Source of the DNA: Actinomadura rudentiformis
Lineage (GTDB): Bacteria > Actinomycetota > Actinomycetes > Streptosporangiales > Streptosporangiaceae
Reading direction: 5' to 3'
NCBI RefSeq assembly: GCF_008923185.1
Contig: NZ_WBMT01000025.1
Coordinates: forward strand, 1-64,000
Length of the DNA stretch: 64,000 nucleotides
In this document: positions 16,257 through 24,720 of the stretch, in pieces
Position numbering within the stretch: the first letter of the stretch is position 1
Layout of the letters: every line of letters begins with the position of its first letter
Notes under the pieces: model-generated
What the model was told of the DNA's origin: nothing
Seen by the model: only the letters and a program-made list of their open reading frames with translations
Databases searched by the model: none
Position numbers and translations under genes: made by a program

Positions 16257-19108
16257 CCGAGGCCACCGAGACCTCGATCGTCGTCGTCCCGCACACCCAT
16301 TGGGACCGCGAGTGGTACCTGCCGTTCCAACGCTTCCGGCTGAGGCTGGTCGCGTTGCTGGACGAGGTCATCGACCGGATGGAGGCCGACCCGCGCCAGC
16401 ACTTCACGCTGGACGGGCAGATGGCGGCCGTCGACGACTACCTGGAGGTCCGGCCGGAACGCCGCGAACGGGTTGCGGCCCTCGTCCGAGAGGGGCGGCT
16501 GGCTGTCGGGCCTTGGCAGATCCTGCACGACGAGTTTCTGTGCTCTGGCGAGAACATCATCCGCAACCTTGAGCTTGGCTTGCGCCGGGCGGAGGAACTG
16601 GGCGCGGCCATGCGCGTCGGCTATCTGCCCGATCAGTTTGGTCACTGCGCGCAGACTCCGCAGATCCTGCGGCTTGCTGGGATCGAGCACGCGTGCGTCT
16701 GGCGGGGCGTTCCTTCTGCTGTACGGACACACGCGTTCGCCTGGGAGTCCCCAGACGGGACCGCCATCCGCACCGAATATCTCCCCGAAGGCGGATACGG
16801 CAATGCGGCCAGCATGTTCGAGGAGGCGGGCCGATACGGCGACGGACAAAACGGCGACGGGAAATACGACGACGGCCAGGCCGCCGGCCAGGTTGTCAGC
16901 CAGGTCGCTGGCCAGGACGCCGGCCAGGGCGACATGCAACACGGCGTCGGCCAGGTCGCCGACGCCGAGCTCCTGCCGGGCCGGGTGGCCGACTTCGCCG
17001 CACGCATGCGTGCCTGGCGTCCCGAAGGCGGCCCGCTGCTGGCCATGTACGGCTCCGACCACACGGCTCCCGCCAGCGACCTCGCCGACCAGATCGACAG
17101 CCTCGGCGGTGGCACGAGGCTGGACACCCTGGCCGGATACATGGCGACTCAGGACACCTCGACCGAGGGGCTCCTGCGCGTGCGCGGCGAGCTGCGTTCC
17201 TACGCCCGCGCCAACATCCTGCCGGGCGTCATCTCGGCGCGTGCCCACCTCAAGCAGGCCATGAGCCGGGCCGAACGTCTGGTCGAACGCTACGCCGAGC
17301 CGCTCGACGCGCTCTGGTGGGACGGCAGCGCGGCGAGCTTCCTGGACATGGCCTGGCGCCGCCTGATCGAGGTGAGCTGCCACGACTCCGTGACGGGCTG
17401 CGGCAGTGACGAGACGGCCGAGCAGGTCGCGGCCCGCATGGCCGAGGCCGAGCAGCTCGGGCGGGCGGTGTGCGACCTGGTGACCGCCGGGCTCGCGGCC
17501 GCGGTGCCGTTCGACGGCCACCTCGTCTTCAACCCCACTCCGGCGCGCCGCACCGGGATGGTCGTGCTGGACGTCGCGGCCGAGGGCGAGGTCGTGCTGG
17601 AGGACGCCGAGGGACGCACGTACCCGACGCAGACGCTCGAAGTCGCCGCGACGACACTGGACGACGCCGTGCATCCCGCGTCCGATCTCCCGATGGTGCT
17701 CAACCGGGTGTTCGGGCGCTCGTTGTTCGGCCAGGACATCCGCGACTGGACCGTGTCGGGCCGGACACTGACCTTCTTCGTGACACAGCGCGCCGAGACC
17801 CCCTTCGACATCGCCGACGTTCGCGAGGCCGTACGCGATGCCGAAGGGGAGTGGCGCGTCGTCACGATCGCCGACCCGCGCCGTACGGTCGTCGCCCAGG
17901 TGGAGGCGCCGCCGCTGGGCGTGATCTCCGTCCGTCCCGTTCCGGGGACCGCCGCGGTCGAACGGCCGGTCCGAGCCGAAGGCGACGACGTCCTGGACAA
18001 CGGCCTGCTGCGTGTCCAGATCGCCGAAGACGGCACGTTCTCGATCGCGGCGGCCGGTGGCCAGACCATGGACGGCTCCGGGCACGTGATGGACGGTCTC
18101 GGGCACGTCATGGAGGGCCTCGGACGGGTGATGGAGGGCGGCGACCTCGGCGACACGTACAACTACGCGCCACCCCGCCTGGACCGGCTCGTGGACACCC
18201 CCGAGTCGGTCGAGGTGCGCGCCGTATCGGCCGGACCGCTGGTCGCCGCGTTCGACGTCGTGCGGACGTATCGATGGCCCGCGAGGGGCGACCTCGTCGA
18301 CGACGCGCGCTCCGACGCCGAGGAGACCGTCCCGGTCGTGATGCGCGTCGAACTGCGTGCCGGTGAGCCGTTCGTGCGACTGCGCGTGTCGTTCGACAAC
18401 CGCTGCGAGGACCACCGGGTCCGCCTGCATCTGCCCTTGCCGGTCCCGGCGTCCTCGTCCTTCGCGGAGGGCCAGTTCGCGATCGTCGAACGCGGCCTGG
18501 CGTCGGAAGGCGGCTGCGGCGAAGTGCCCCTGCCGACGTTCCCCGCCTCCGCCTTCGTGGCCGCGGGAGGGCTGGCGGCCCTCTTGGAGCACGTCACCGA
18601 GTACGAGGTGACCGGCGACGGCCGGGAACTGGCGCTGACCCTCGTGCGCTCGGTCGGCTACCTGTCGCGCCATCACAACGCCAACCGCGACCAGCCCGCC
18701 GGCCCCGAACTCCCGACGCCGAAGGCCCAGTGCCGGGGCGAACGGGTCATGGAGCTCGCGATCATGCCGTACTCGGGTGCGGATCCCGGCCCGGACGCCC
18801 ATCCGGGCGTGAGGGCCCATCCTGGCGCGGATGTGCTCGCCGCCGCCGAGTCGTTCCGGCACGACCTTCTGACAGCCGCAGGCTACGGCCCCTCCAGCGC
18901 ACCCCTGCCGCCCGCCCGGCACGGTATCGAGGTGAGCGGCGAGGGCGTGGTGATGAGCAGCCTGCGCGAACGTGAGGGCGAACTGGAACTCCGCCTCGTC
19001 GCCGAGCAACCCGGCCCCACCACCGCAACGATCTCCGGCGGCGTCACCAGACCCCTACGCCCGTGGGAGATCGCCACCCTACGCCTCCCACGGCAGCATC
19101 CCAGCTGA
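16247..19108 (+). CDS. GH38 alpha-mannosidase
   Basis: The 953-residue enzyme opens with the zinc-binding motif HTHWDREWYLPF. It continues with the GH38 elements GPWQILHDEFLCSGENIIRN and GYLPDQFGHCAQTPQI (probable nucleophile Asp) and an alpha-mannosidase middle domain ending HDSVTGCGSDE. The C-terminal half is the beta-sandwich domain. Two repetitive inserts stand out: a Gln/Gly-rich stretch at about residues 195-245 and a repeated MDG-x-GHVM segment near 605-630. No signal peptide is visible, so it is probably cytoplasmic, acting on imported mannosides from the adjacent ABC system. Confidence 0.93.
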   Translation: MRMTEATETSIVVVPHTHWDREWYLPFQRFRLRLVALLDEVIDRMEADPRQHFTLDGQMAAVDDYLEVRPERRERVAALVREGRLAVGPWQILHDEFLCSGENIIRNLELGLRRAEELGAAMRVGYLPDQFGHCAQTPQILRLAGIEHACVWRGVPSAVRTHAFAWESPDGTAIRTEYLPEGGYGNAASMFEEAGRYGDGQNGDGKYDDGQAAGQVVSQVAGQDAGQGDMQHGVGQVADAELLPGRVADFAARMRAWRPEGGPLLAMYGSDHTAPASDLADQIDSLGGGTRLDTLAGYMATQDTSTEGLLRVRGELRSYARANILPGVISARAHLKQAMSRAERLVERYAEPLDALWWDGSAASFLDMAWRRLIEVSCHDSVTGCGSDETAEQVAARMAEAEQLGRAVCDLVTAGLAAAVPFDGHLVFNPTPARRTGMVVLDVAAEGEVVLEDAEGRTYPTQTLEVAATTLDDAVHPASDLPMVLNRVFGRSLFGQDIRDWTVSGRTLTFFVTQRAETPFDIADVREAVRDAEGEWRVVTIADPRRTVVAQVEAPPLGVISVRPVPGTAAVERPVRAEGDDVLDNGLLRVQIAEDGTFSIAAAGGQTMDGSGHVMDGLGHVMEGLGRVMEGGDLGDTYNYAPPRLDRLVDTPESVEVRAVSAGPLVAAFDVVRTYRWPARGDLVDDARSDAEETVPVVMRVELRAGEPFVRLRVSFDNRCEDHRVRLHLPLPVPASSSFAEGQFAIVERGLASEGGCGEVPLPTFPASAFVAAGGLAALLEHVTEYEVTGDGRELALTLVRSVGYLSRHHNANRDQPAGPELPTPKAQCRGERVMELAIMPYSGADPGPDAHPGVRAHPGADVLAAAESFRHDLLTAAGYGPSSAPLPPARHGIEVSGEGVVMSSLREREGELELRLVAEQPGPTTATISGGVTRPLRPWEIATLRLPRQHPS

Positions 19109-19186
19109 ACCTGAACCAGTACCCATCAGCTGGCCCCGCCGGGGTGGGATTCCATCCGGGGCTCAGCCGGTCCCCGGACGGGGTGG

Positions 19187-19957
19187 TCAGGCCGTTCGGG
19201 TGAGCTTGCGGGGGACCGTGGCTGCGGCGGCCATCGCGGCGCCCACGATCCCGGCGCTGTTGAGGAGGCTCGCCGGGACGATCGGTGCGCTCACGCCGTG
19301 GATCAGCGGCACGAACTTGTCGGCCTTCTTGCTCACGCCACCGCCGATGATGATGAGGGAAGGCGAGATCAAGGCCTCCAGATGGGACATGTAGTCGCTG
19401 AGGCGCTTGGCCCACTTCTCCCAGCTGAGCTCGTGGTCTTCGCGGGCCTTGGCGGACGCCCGTGATTCGGCGTCATGGCCGTCGATCTCCAGATGGCCGA
19501 ACTCGGTGTTGGGAACCAGCACGCCGTCGACGAACAACGCGCTGCCGATCCCCGTGCCCAGAGTCAGCATGATCACCGTGCCCATCGTGCCCTTGCCGGC
19601 GCCGTGGCTCATCTCCGCGATCCCGGCGGCGTCCGCGTCGTTCAAGAGGGTCACCGGACACCCGGTGGCCTCGCCGAACAGCTTCGCGGCGTCCACCCCG
19701 ATCCAGCTCTTGGCCACGTTCGCGGCGGAACGCGTGACGCCGTCCACCACCACGCCGGGGAACGTCGCGCCGACGGGGCCCGTCCAGCCGTAGTGGTCCA
19801 CGATCTGCGCGACGATTTCGGCTACCGGCTCGGGCTCGGCGGGCTGCGGCGTCGCGACGCGCATGCGCTCCTGGGCGAACTCGCCCGTGGAGAGATCCAC
19901 CGGGGCGCCCTTGATCCCCGACCCGCCGATGTCGATGCCCAGCATCTCCGTGCTCAT
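19187..19957 (-). CDS. ppgK: polyphosphate glucokinase
   Basis: This 256-residue ROK-fold sugar kinase begins MLGIDIGGSGIKGAPVDL, the phosphate-binding loop typical of polyphosphate/ATP glucokinases. It continues with the catalytic LLNDADAAGIAEM motif, the second phosphate loop LTLGTGIGSALF and the HLEIDGHDAE segment in place of the ROK Cys-zinc motif, a mark of PPGK. It phosphorylates glucose, preferentially with polyphosphate, feeding glycolysis. It is convergent with the mannosidase gene and appears monocistronic. Confidence 0.93.
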   Translation of the reverse strand: MSTEMLGIDIGGSGIKGAPVDLSTGEFAQERMRVATPQPAEPEPVAEIVAQIVDHYGWTGPVGATFPGVVVDGVTRSAANVAKSWIGVDAAKLFGEATGCPVTLLNDADAAGIAEMSHGAGKGTMGTVIMLTLGTGIGSALFVDGVLVPNTEFGHLEIDGHDAESRASAKAREDHELSWEKWAKRLSDYMSHLEALISPSLIIIGGGVSKKADKFVPLIHGVSAPIVPASLLNSAGIVGAAMAAAATVPRKLTRTA

Positions 19958-20035
19958 GTCCCTACCGTGCCCGCACTCCGCAAAGTTAAAAAATCTCCCA
20001 CGGCCCGTTCGTTCCGTGGCCTGTCACCCTGCTGG

Positions 20036-20359
20036 TCATCCGTCGACCACCTTCAAGCCGATCACCCCCACGAGGATGAGAAGGAGGCACGCCACCCGCG
20101 CGGGGGAGGCGCTCTCGCCCAGGACGACGATGCCGGTGATCGCCACGCCGAGCGACCCGAGCCCCACCCACACCGCGTAGGCCGTCCCCACCGGCAGGTC
20201 GCGCAGCGACACCGACAGGACGACGACGCTGAGGAGTGCCACGGCCATGCCGATCACGGCAGGCCATAGCCGCGCGAGGCCGTTGGACTGCTTCAGCGCG
20301 GTCGCCCAGACCAACTCCAGCAGCGCCGCCACCACCAGCAGGATCCAGGCGAGCTTCAC
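20036..20359 (-). CDS. SMR-family small multidrug/guanidinium transporter
   Basis: The 107-residue protein has four membrane helices and the SMR signature: WILLVVAALLELVWATALK with the essential membrane Glu, then LPVGTAYAVWVGLGSLG and LGESASPARV. These dimers exchange protons for cations or guanidinium. The W-A-T-A-L-K context is closer to SugE/Gdx than EmrE, but this needs phylogeny. Its start overlaps the SDR stop by four bases, so the two genes are one operon facing the TetR gene. Confidence 0.9.
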   Translation of the reverse strand: MKLAWILLVVAALLELVWATALKQSNGLARLWPAVIGMAVALLSVVVLSVSLRDLPVGTAYAVWVGLGSLGVAITGIVVLGESASPARVACLLLILVGVIGLKVVDG

Positions 20360-21105
20360 GCTGTGACCCCTCCGTCGACCGTGAGGGCCGCGCCCGTGAT
20401 GTACGCGCCCGCCGGACCGGCGAGGTGTGCGACCGTGGCGGCGATGTCGTCCGGTTGCGCGTAGCGTCCGAGGGCCGTGAACCCGCGTTCGAACTCCGCT
20501 TCGGGGGAGTCGGCGGGATTCATTTCTGTGTCCGTCGAGCCAGGGTGAACGAGATTGGCGGTGACGCCGGCAGGCCCGAGATCACGGGCCAGCCCCTTCG
20601 TGAGCCCGATCAGGGCGGACTTGCTCATCGAGTACAGCGTCCAGCCGGGGTAGGGCACCCGCTCGGCGAGGCTGCTGCCGATGCTGATGATCCGTCCGCC
20701 GTCCGGCAGGTGCCGTGCCGCCGCCTGAGACGCCACATAGGCCGCTCGCACGTGGATCGCGAGCGTTCGGTCGATCTCCTCGATCTGGACGTCCTCCAGC
20801 GGCCCGTATGGCGCGACCCCGGCGTTGTTGACCAGGATGTCCAGCCTTCCCAGCTCGCTCGCGGCGCGTTCCACCGCGGCCTTGACCGCCACCGGATCGG
20901 CCGCGTCGGCCGCGATGGCCAACCCGCGGCGCCCCAGCTGCTCGATCTCGCGTACGACGGCGGCGGCCCGATCGGGTGCTTGCACGTAGGTGAGCGCCAC
21001 ATCCGCTCCGTTCCGCGCGAGACGCAGCGCGATCGCCGCACCGATGCCGCGGCTGCCACCGGTCACCAAGGCCGCCTTGCCTGCCAGCTCGTTCACTGCC
21101 GTCAC
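20356..21105 (-). CDS. SDR oxidoreductase (FabG-like)
   Basis: This 249-residue classical short-chain dehydrogenase has the TGGSRGIG cofactor motif, NNAG, a catalytic Ser in SIGSSLAE and Y-S-M-S-K. The C-terminus GAALTVDGG is typical. After beta-strand 2 no acidic residue is obvious (YVQAPDRA), which leans towards NADPH. The substrate is unknown. It is co-transcribed with the SMR gene and divergent from a TetR regulator 100 bp away, so the pair is probably the regulator's target. Confidence 0.9.
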   Translation of the reverse strand: MTAVNELAGKAALVTGGSRGIGAAIALRLARNGADVALTYVQAPDRAAAVVREIEQLGRRGLAIAADAADPVAVKAAVERAASELGRLDILVNNAGVAPYGPLEDVQIEEIDRTLAIHVRAAYVASQAAARHLPDGGRIISIGSSLAERVPYPGWTLYSMSKSALIGLTKGLARDLGPAGVTANLVHPGSTDTEMNPADSPEAEFERGFTALGRYAQPDDIAATVAHLAGPAGAYITGAALTVDGGVTA

Positions 21106-21150
21106 CTCTAACCGGAAGGGGTTCCACTTAACTGTGGAGTCGAGGCTAAC

Positions 21151-21192
21151 CGGAGAGTTCTCCGGGTTGCAAACAGAAGTGGAGCATTCTCC
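21151..21192. promoter_or_regulatory. paired inverted repeats, candidate TetR operators
   Basis: CGGAGA-GT-TCTCCG (21151-21164) and GGAG-CATT-CTCC (21181-21192) share the GGAG/CTCC arms and lie in the divergent gap between the SDR and TetR genes. Position and similarity support binding by the adjacent TetR protein. Confidence 0.6.
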
Positions 21193-21205
21193 GTATCGGT
21201 AGCCT

Positions 21206-21826
21206 GTGACGGTGAGCGACGAATCCGGTGGCCGTCAGCACGCGTTGCCGATCGCGGGCGGCCCGCCGGTGGAACGCGCCGACGCCGCCCAGAACCGCCG
21301 CAAGATCCTCGCCGCGGCGGCCGACATGATCGCGACGCGCGGCGTCGAAGCGCTGTCCATGGACGAGGTGGCGCGGGCGGCCGGCGTCGGCGTCGGCACG
21401 GTCTACCGCCGCTTCGGTGATCGCTCCGGCCTGGTCTACGCCGTGATCGACGACCGTGAGCGGGAGTTCCAGGCGAGCTTCCTCTCCGGCCCGCCGCCGC
21501 TGGGCCCCGGGGGAGAGCCCGTTGAACGTGTACGGGCGTTCCTGCACGCGCTGGCCGAACGTACAGAGGAACAGTCCGAGCTCCTTCTAGCGGCCGAGAT
21601 GAACTCCTCGTACGCCCGCTTCAACGACGGCTCGTACGGGCTCTACCAGATGCACTTGAGGATGCTCGTCGGCCAGATCCGCCCGGACGCCGACGCCGAA
21701 TACCTCGCGGACGCCCTCCTGGCCCCTCTGGCCGCCAACCTCTTCCGCTACCAGCGCCATCGCCGCGGTCTGAGCCTGGCTCGCATCAAAGAAGGCCTGA
21801 ACGACCTGGTAACCGGCCTCACCTGA
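21206..21826 (+). CDS. TetR-family transcriptional regulator
   Basis: The 206-residue protein has the TetR HTH near residues 30-75: RKILAAAADMIATRGVEALS, then MDEVARAAGVGVGTVYRRF. A helical ligand/dimer domain follows and resembles the TetR_C family with an ALLAPLAANLFRY-type segment near the end. It is divergent from the SDR-SMR operon and probably represses it and itself through the inverted repeats between them. The GTG at 21206 is one of two nearby GTG starts. Confidence 0.9.
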   Translation: MTVSDESGGRQHALPIAGGPPVERADAAQNRRKILAAAADMIATRGVEALSMDEVARAAGVGVGTVYRRFGDRSGLVYAVIDDREREFQASFLSGPPPLGPGGEPVERVRAFLHALAERTEEQSELLLAAEMNSSYARFNDGSYGLYQMHLRMLVGQIRPDADAEYLADALLAPLAANLFRYQRHRRGLSLARIKEGLNDLVTGLT

Positions 21827-21851
21827 GAACGCCGACGCCCGCAGGCGCGCA

Positions 21852-21884
21852 CGTCAAGATCAAGAAGCGCGGGGGATCTTGACG
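21852..21884. promoter_or_regulatory. 10-bp inverted repeat upstream of sthA
   Basis: CGTCAAGATC (21852-21861) pairs exactly with GATCTTGACG (21875-21884). The right arm contains a TTGACG -35-like hexamer, so a repressor bound here could block an sthA promoter. It could also act as the tetR terminator. Both readings are open. Confidence 0.5.
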
Positions 21885-21941
21885 GGATTGCTTCCGTCAT
21901 AGGCCTTATGTGGGGGCCTTCGCGCGGCCAGACTGGGGAGC

Positions 21942-23345
21942 GTGAACGACTTCGACATTCTCGTGCTCGGATCAGGCCCCGGCGGGCAGCGCGCGGCCAT
22001 CGCCGCCGCGAAGCTCGGACGGCGGGTCGCCATCGTCGACCGGCGCCACATGATCGGCGGAGTGTGCATCAACACGGGCACGATCCCGTCGAAGACCCTC
22101 CGTGAGGCCGTCCTCTACCTGACCGGGCTCAACCAGCGGGAGCTGTACGGGCAGAGCTACCGGGTCAAGGAGGACATCACGGTCGCCGACCTCGGCATGC
22201 GCACCCAGCACGTCATCGGCCGCGAGATCGACGTGATCCGCAGCCAGCTGGCCCGCAACCACGTCACCGTCCTCTCCGGCACCGGGCACTTCCTCGATCC
22301 GCACACCATCGGCGTCGGCAACGGCCAGGACCGCGAGCACAAGGTCACCGCCGACAAGATCGTCATCGCGACCGGGACCAAGCCCGCGCGGCCCGACACC
22401 GTGGAGTTCGACGACCGTACGATCATCGACTCCGACGGCATCATCAACATGGAGCGCATCCCCGAGACGATGGTGGTCGTCGGCGCCGGGGTGATCGGGA
22501 TCGAGTACGCGTCGATGTTCGCGGCGCTCGGCACCAAGGTGACCGTGGTCGAACGCCGCGACCGCATGCTGGAGTTCGCCGATCTCGAAGTCGTCGAGGC
22601 GCTCAAATACCACCTGCGCGATCTCGCCGTCACGTTCCGGTTCCGGGAGAGCGTGTCCTCGGTCGAACGCCGCAACGGCGGAGCGATCACGATCCTCGAG
22701 AGCGGCAAACGCATCCCCGCCGACACCGTCATGTACTCGGCCGGCCGCCAGGGCATGACCGACGAGCTCAATCTGGAGACCGCCGGGCTCAGCGCCGACC
22801 GCCGCGGCCGGATCAAGGTAGACGGGAACTACGCCACCGAGGTACCCCACATCTACGCCGTGGGCGACGTGATCGGCTTCCCGTCCCTGGCCGCGACGTC
22901 CATGGAACAGGGCCGCCTGGCCGCCCACCACGCGTGCGACGAGCCCGTCACGGGCATGCACGAGCTCCAGCCGATAGGGATCTACACGATCCCCGAGATC
23001 AGTTTCGTGGGACGCACCGAGGACGAGCTCACCGAGGCGAAGGTGCCGTTCGAAGTAGGGGTCTCCCGCTACCGCGAACTCGCCCGAGGCCAGATCATCG
23101 GAGACTCCTACGGAATGCTGAAACTCCTGGTCTCCTCAGAGGACCGTTCCCTCCTCGGCGTCCATGTCTTCGGCACGGGAGCCACCGAGCTCGTCCACAT
23201 CGGCCAGACCGTGATGGGCTGCGGCGGCACCGTCGACTACCTGGTGAACGCCGTCTTCAACTACCCCACCTTGGCCGAGTCCTACAAGGTGGCGGCGCTC
23301 GACGCGATGAACAAGATGCGCCAGATCGCCCGCCTCAGCGAGTGA
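21942..23345 (+). CDS. sthA: soluble pyridine nucleotide transhydrogenase
   Basis: This 467-residue flavoprotein disulfide reductase-fold enzyme has an FAD-binding GSGPGGQRAAIAAAKLG, GGVCINTGTIPSKTLREA (only one Cys, as in SthA, unlike true disulfide reductases), an NAD-binding VVGAGVIGIEYASMF and IYAVGDVIGFPSLA. The C-terminal dimer domain lacks the His-Glu pair of reductases. It interconverts NADH and NADPH. The stop abuts the convergent ssgB stop with no gap, so the two mRNAs overlap at their 3' ends. The start is the GTG at 21942. Confidence 0.9.
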   Translation: MNDFDILVLGSGPGGQRAAIAAAKLGRRVAIVDRRHMIGGVCINTGTIPSKTLREAVLYLTGLNQRELYGQSYRVKEDITVADLGMRTQHVIGREIDVIRSQLARNHVTVLSGTGHFLDPHTIGVGNGQDREHKVTADKIVIATGTKPARPDTVEFDDRTIIDSDGIINMERIPETMVVVGAGVIGIEYASMFAALGTKVTVVERRDRMLEFADLEVVEALKYHLRDLAVTFRFRESVSSVERRNGGAITILESGKRIPADTVMYSAGRQGMTDELNLETAGLSADRRGRIKVDGNYATEVPHIYAVGDVIGFPSLAATSMEQGRLAAHHACDEPVTGMHELQPIGIYTIPEISFVGRTEDELTEAKVPFEVGVSRYRELARGQIIGDSYGMLKLLVSSEDRSLLGVHVFGTGATELVHIGQTVMGCGGTVDYLVNAVFNYPTLAESYKVAALDAMNKMRQIARLSE

Positions 23346-23759
23346 TCAAGACGGCCACAGAAGGTTCTCCAGTTCCGCGTCCATGTCGACGAACTCCGAC
23401 TCCTGCCCGGCCGGCACGACCTGGTACGTCCGGTGCAAGAACTCCGCAAGCGGGGAGAGCGGCACCTCGAACAGCGCGTTGCCGAACGGCGACGAGAGCG
23501 CGATGTTCAACGTGGTGTCGCTGTCGGTGGGCCACACCTCCACGTCCCCGTCCCCGACCTTGCGCACGATGCCGACGGTGAGAAGTTCGCGAGCGAAGAT
23601 CCACTCCACCGGCTCGTCGTTGCCGACGTAGAAGGCCATCCGGATGGCGTACGGATCATCAGCCGCGTATTCCAGCCCGGCGAGCAGGGGGACGGTCGTG
23701 CGGTCAGGGACGACGAGACGGAGGCCCAGCTCCGCTGAGACGGTGGTGCTGCTGTTCAT
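23346..23759 (-). CDS. ssgB: SsgA-family sporulation/cell-division regulator, SsgB-like
   Basis: The 137-residue protein matches SsgB-type SALPs: LGLRLVVPDRTTVPLLAGLE, then YAADDPYAIRMAFYVG, EPVEWIFARELLTVG and ALFEVPLSPLAEFLHRTYQVVP. In Streptomyces SsgB recruits FtsZ to sporulation septa. AAGGA sits seven bases before the ATG at 23759 and directly abuts an upstream ATG (23765), so 23759 is the better start. A CRP-like palindrome lies about 140 bp upstream. Confidence 0.92.
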   Translation of the reverse strand: MNSSTTVSAELGLRLVVPDRTTVPLLAGLEYAADDPYAIRMAFYVGNDEPVEWIFARELLTVGIVRKVGDGDVEVWPTDSDTTLNIALSSPFGNALFEVPLSPLAEFLHRTYQVVPAGQESEFVDMDAELENLLWPS

Positions 23760-23897
23760 GGCCATTCCTTCAGACGTCGGTCCCGCTAACGCGCGGGCGT
23801 GCTCCGGTGGGAACCTCACTCCCTCTCACGGATGTCCCCGCGATCTATGACGCGTAACGGAGCTGAGATGTGGGAACATTCCGTCTCGGTGCCCCTG

Positions 23898-23913
23898 TGT
23901 GATCTATCTCACG
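23898..23913. promoter_or_regulatory. CRP/GlxR-like binding site
   Basis: TGTGATCTATCTCACG fits the TGTGA-N6-TCACA consensus of CRP-family regulators with one mismatch. It lies between ssgB (minus) and the PGPGW-type membrane protein gene (plus), and could serve either promoter. Confidence 0.5.
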
Positions 23914-24072
23914 TTTTCAAAAGTACGCTCTGACCTGGGCAAAAGCGGATCAATCGGGCCACCCCCTCCCGGCCTCAGGCCCCTCCCTGTGTGACGATCG
24001 GGAGGGCGCGATTAGTTGCCCGGAACCGGCCCACGGCCCGATGCGGCCATCCCTCTGGCATAGAGTAAATAC

Positions 24073-24483
24073 GTGGCAATAAACCATGAAAAGGACGCCG
24101 GACCCTTCGTTCGCTTTCGCGAGTTCGTCCGCCGCAACCGGCTCCTCAACACCACCTGGCGGCTGGGCGTCTTCACCGTGGGCGTGACGGTCCTCATCGG
24201 CGGCCTGATCATGATGGTCGCCCCCGGCCCCGGCATCCTGGGCATCATCGTGGGCCTGGCGATCCTCGCCACCGAGTTCGCCTGGGCCCAGCGCGCCCTC
24301 CATCACGCCAAGCAGGCCGCCGAGAAGGCCAAGGAAAAGGCCCTCGACCCCCGCAAGAAGCGCCGCAACACCATCCTGGCCGTCGTCGGCGGCATCCTGG
24401 TCGGCGCCGCGGTCATCGCCTACCTGGTCGTCTACAGCTTCAACCTCCCGTGGAACATCGAAGACTGGACCCCCTGGCGCTGA
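24073..24483 (+). CDS. PGPGW (TIGR02611-type) membrane protein
   Basis: The 136-residue protein has two hydrophobic hairpin segments, one containing MMVAPGPGILGIIVGLAILA with the P-G-P-G motif of the family. A charged Ala/Lys-rich helix (KQAAEKAKEKALDPRKKRR) and a final membrane span follow. The function is unknown; it is conserved in actinomycetes. The start is the GTG at 24073. It is followed 76 bp later by the tRNA-Val gene. Confidence 0.8.
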   Translation: MAINHEKDAGPFVRFREFVRRNRLLNTTWRLGVFTVGVTVLIGGLIMMVAPGPGILGIIVGLAILATEFAWAQRALHHAKQAAEKAKEKALDPRKKRRNTILAVVGGILVGAAVIAYLVVYSFNLPWNIEDWTPWR

Positions 24484-24559
24484 CGCTAACCGATGTGTGA
24501 CCACCCGCCTGGATGCGCTAGAGTTTCCGACGTCGGAACGCCGCAAGGCCGTTCCACCG

Positions 24560-24631
24560 GGGCGATTAGCTCAGTGGGAGAGCGCTTCGTTCACACCGAA
24601 GAGGTCACTGGTTCGAACCCAGTATCGCCCA
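24560..24631 (+). tRNA. tRNA-Val(CAC), AICE attachment gene
   Basis: This is a 72-nt cloverleaf with GGGCGAT/ATCGCCC acceptor. The anticodon loop TTCACAC gives CAC, and the T loop is TTCGAAC. The 3' half from the anticodon loop on is repeated at 43294-43336, so the element's end rebuilds a complete tRNA. The 3' CCA is not encoded. Confidence 0.97.
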
Positions 24632-24632
24632 C
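24590..24632. other. att repeat at the integrase end (attL)
   Basis: This 43-bp repeat covers the tRNA-Val(CAC) anticodon loop to two bases past the acceptor. It is identical to 43294-43336, and the match ends on both sides (G versus C before, C versus A after). Confidence 0.95.
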
Positions 24633-24650
24633 CCCGCATACAGCAAGTTC

Positions 24651-24684
24651 AGAGGCCACTTCCGATCTTCCGGAAGCGGCCTCT
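24651..24684 (+). terminator. element-borne terminator for tRNA-Val
   Basis: AGAGGCC-A-CTTCCG pairs with CGGAAG-C-GGCCTCT around a six-base loop, just inside the element. It shares the GTTCAGAGGCC lead with the hairpin after the right att site, so the element appears to supply a substitute terminator. Confidence 0.75.
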
Positions 24685-24720
24685 CGTCGTTTCCGTGCGG
24701 CGTCCGTGCGTCGAACCTGA

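Noticed and set aside
15947..19009. 1020-codon open frame on the minus strand
   Set aside because: It is antisense to the GH38 mannosidase and metallohydrolase, whose motifs are clear. High GC keeps the opposite frame open. No domain or ribosome-binding site is seen.
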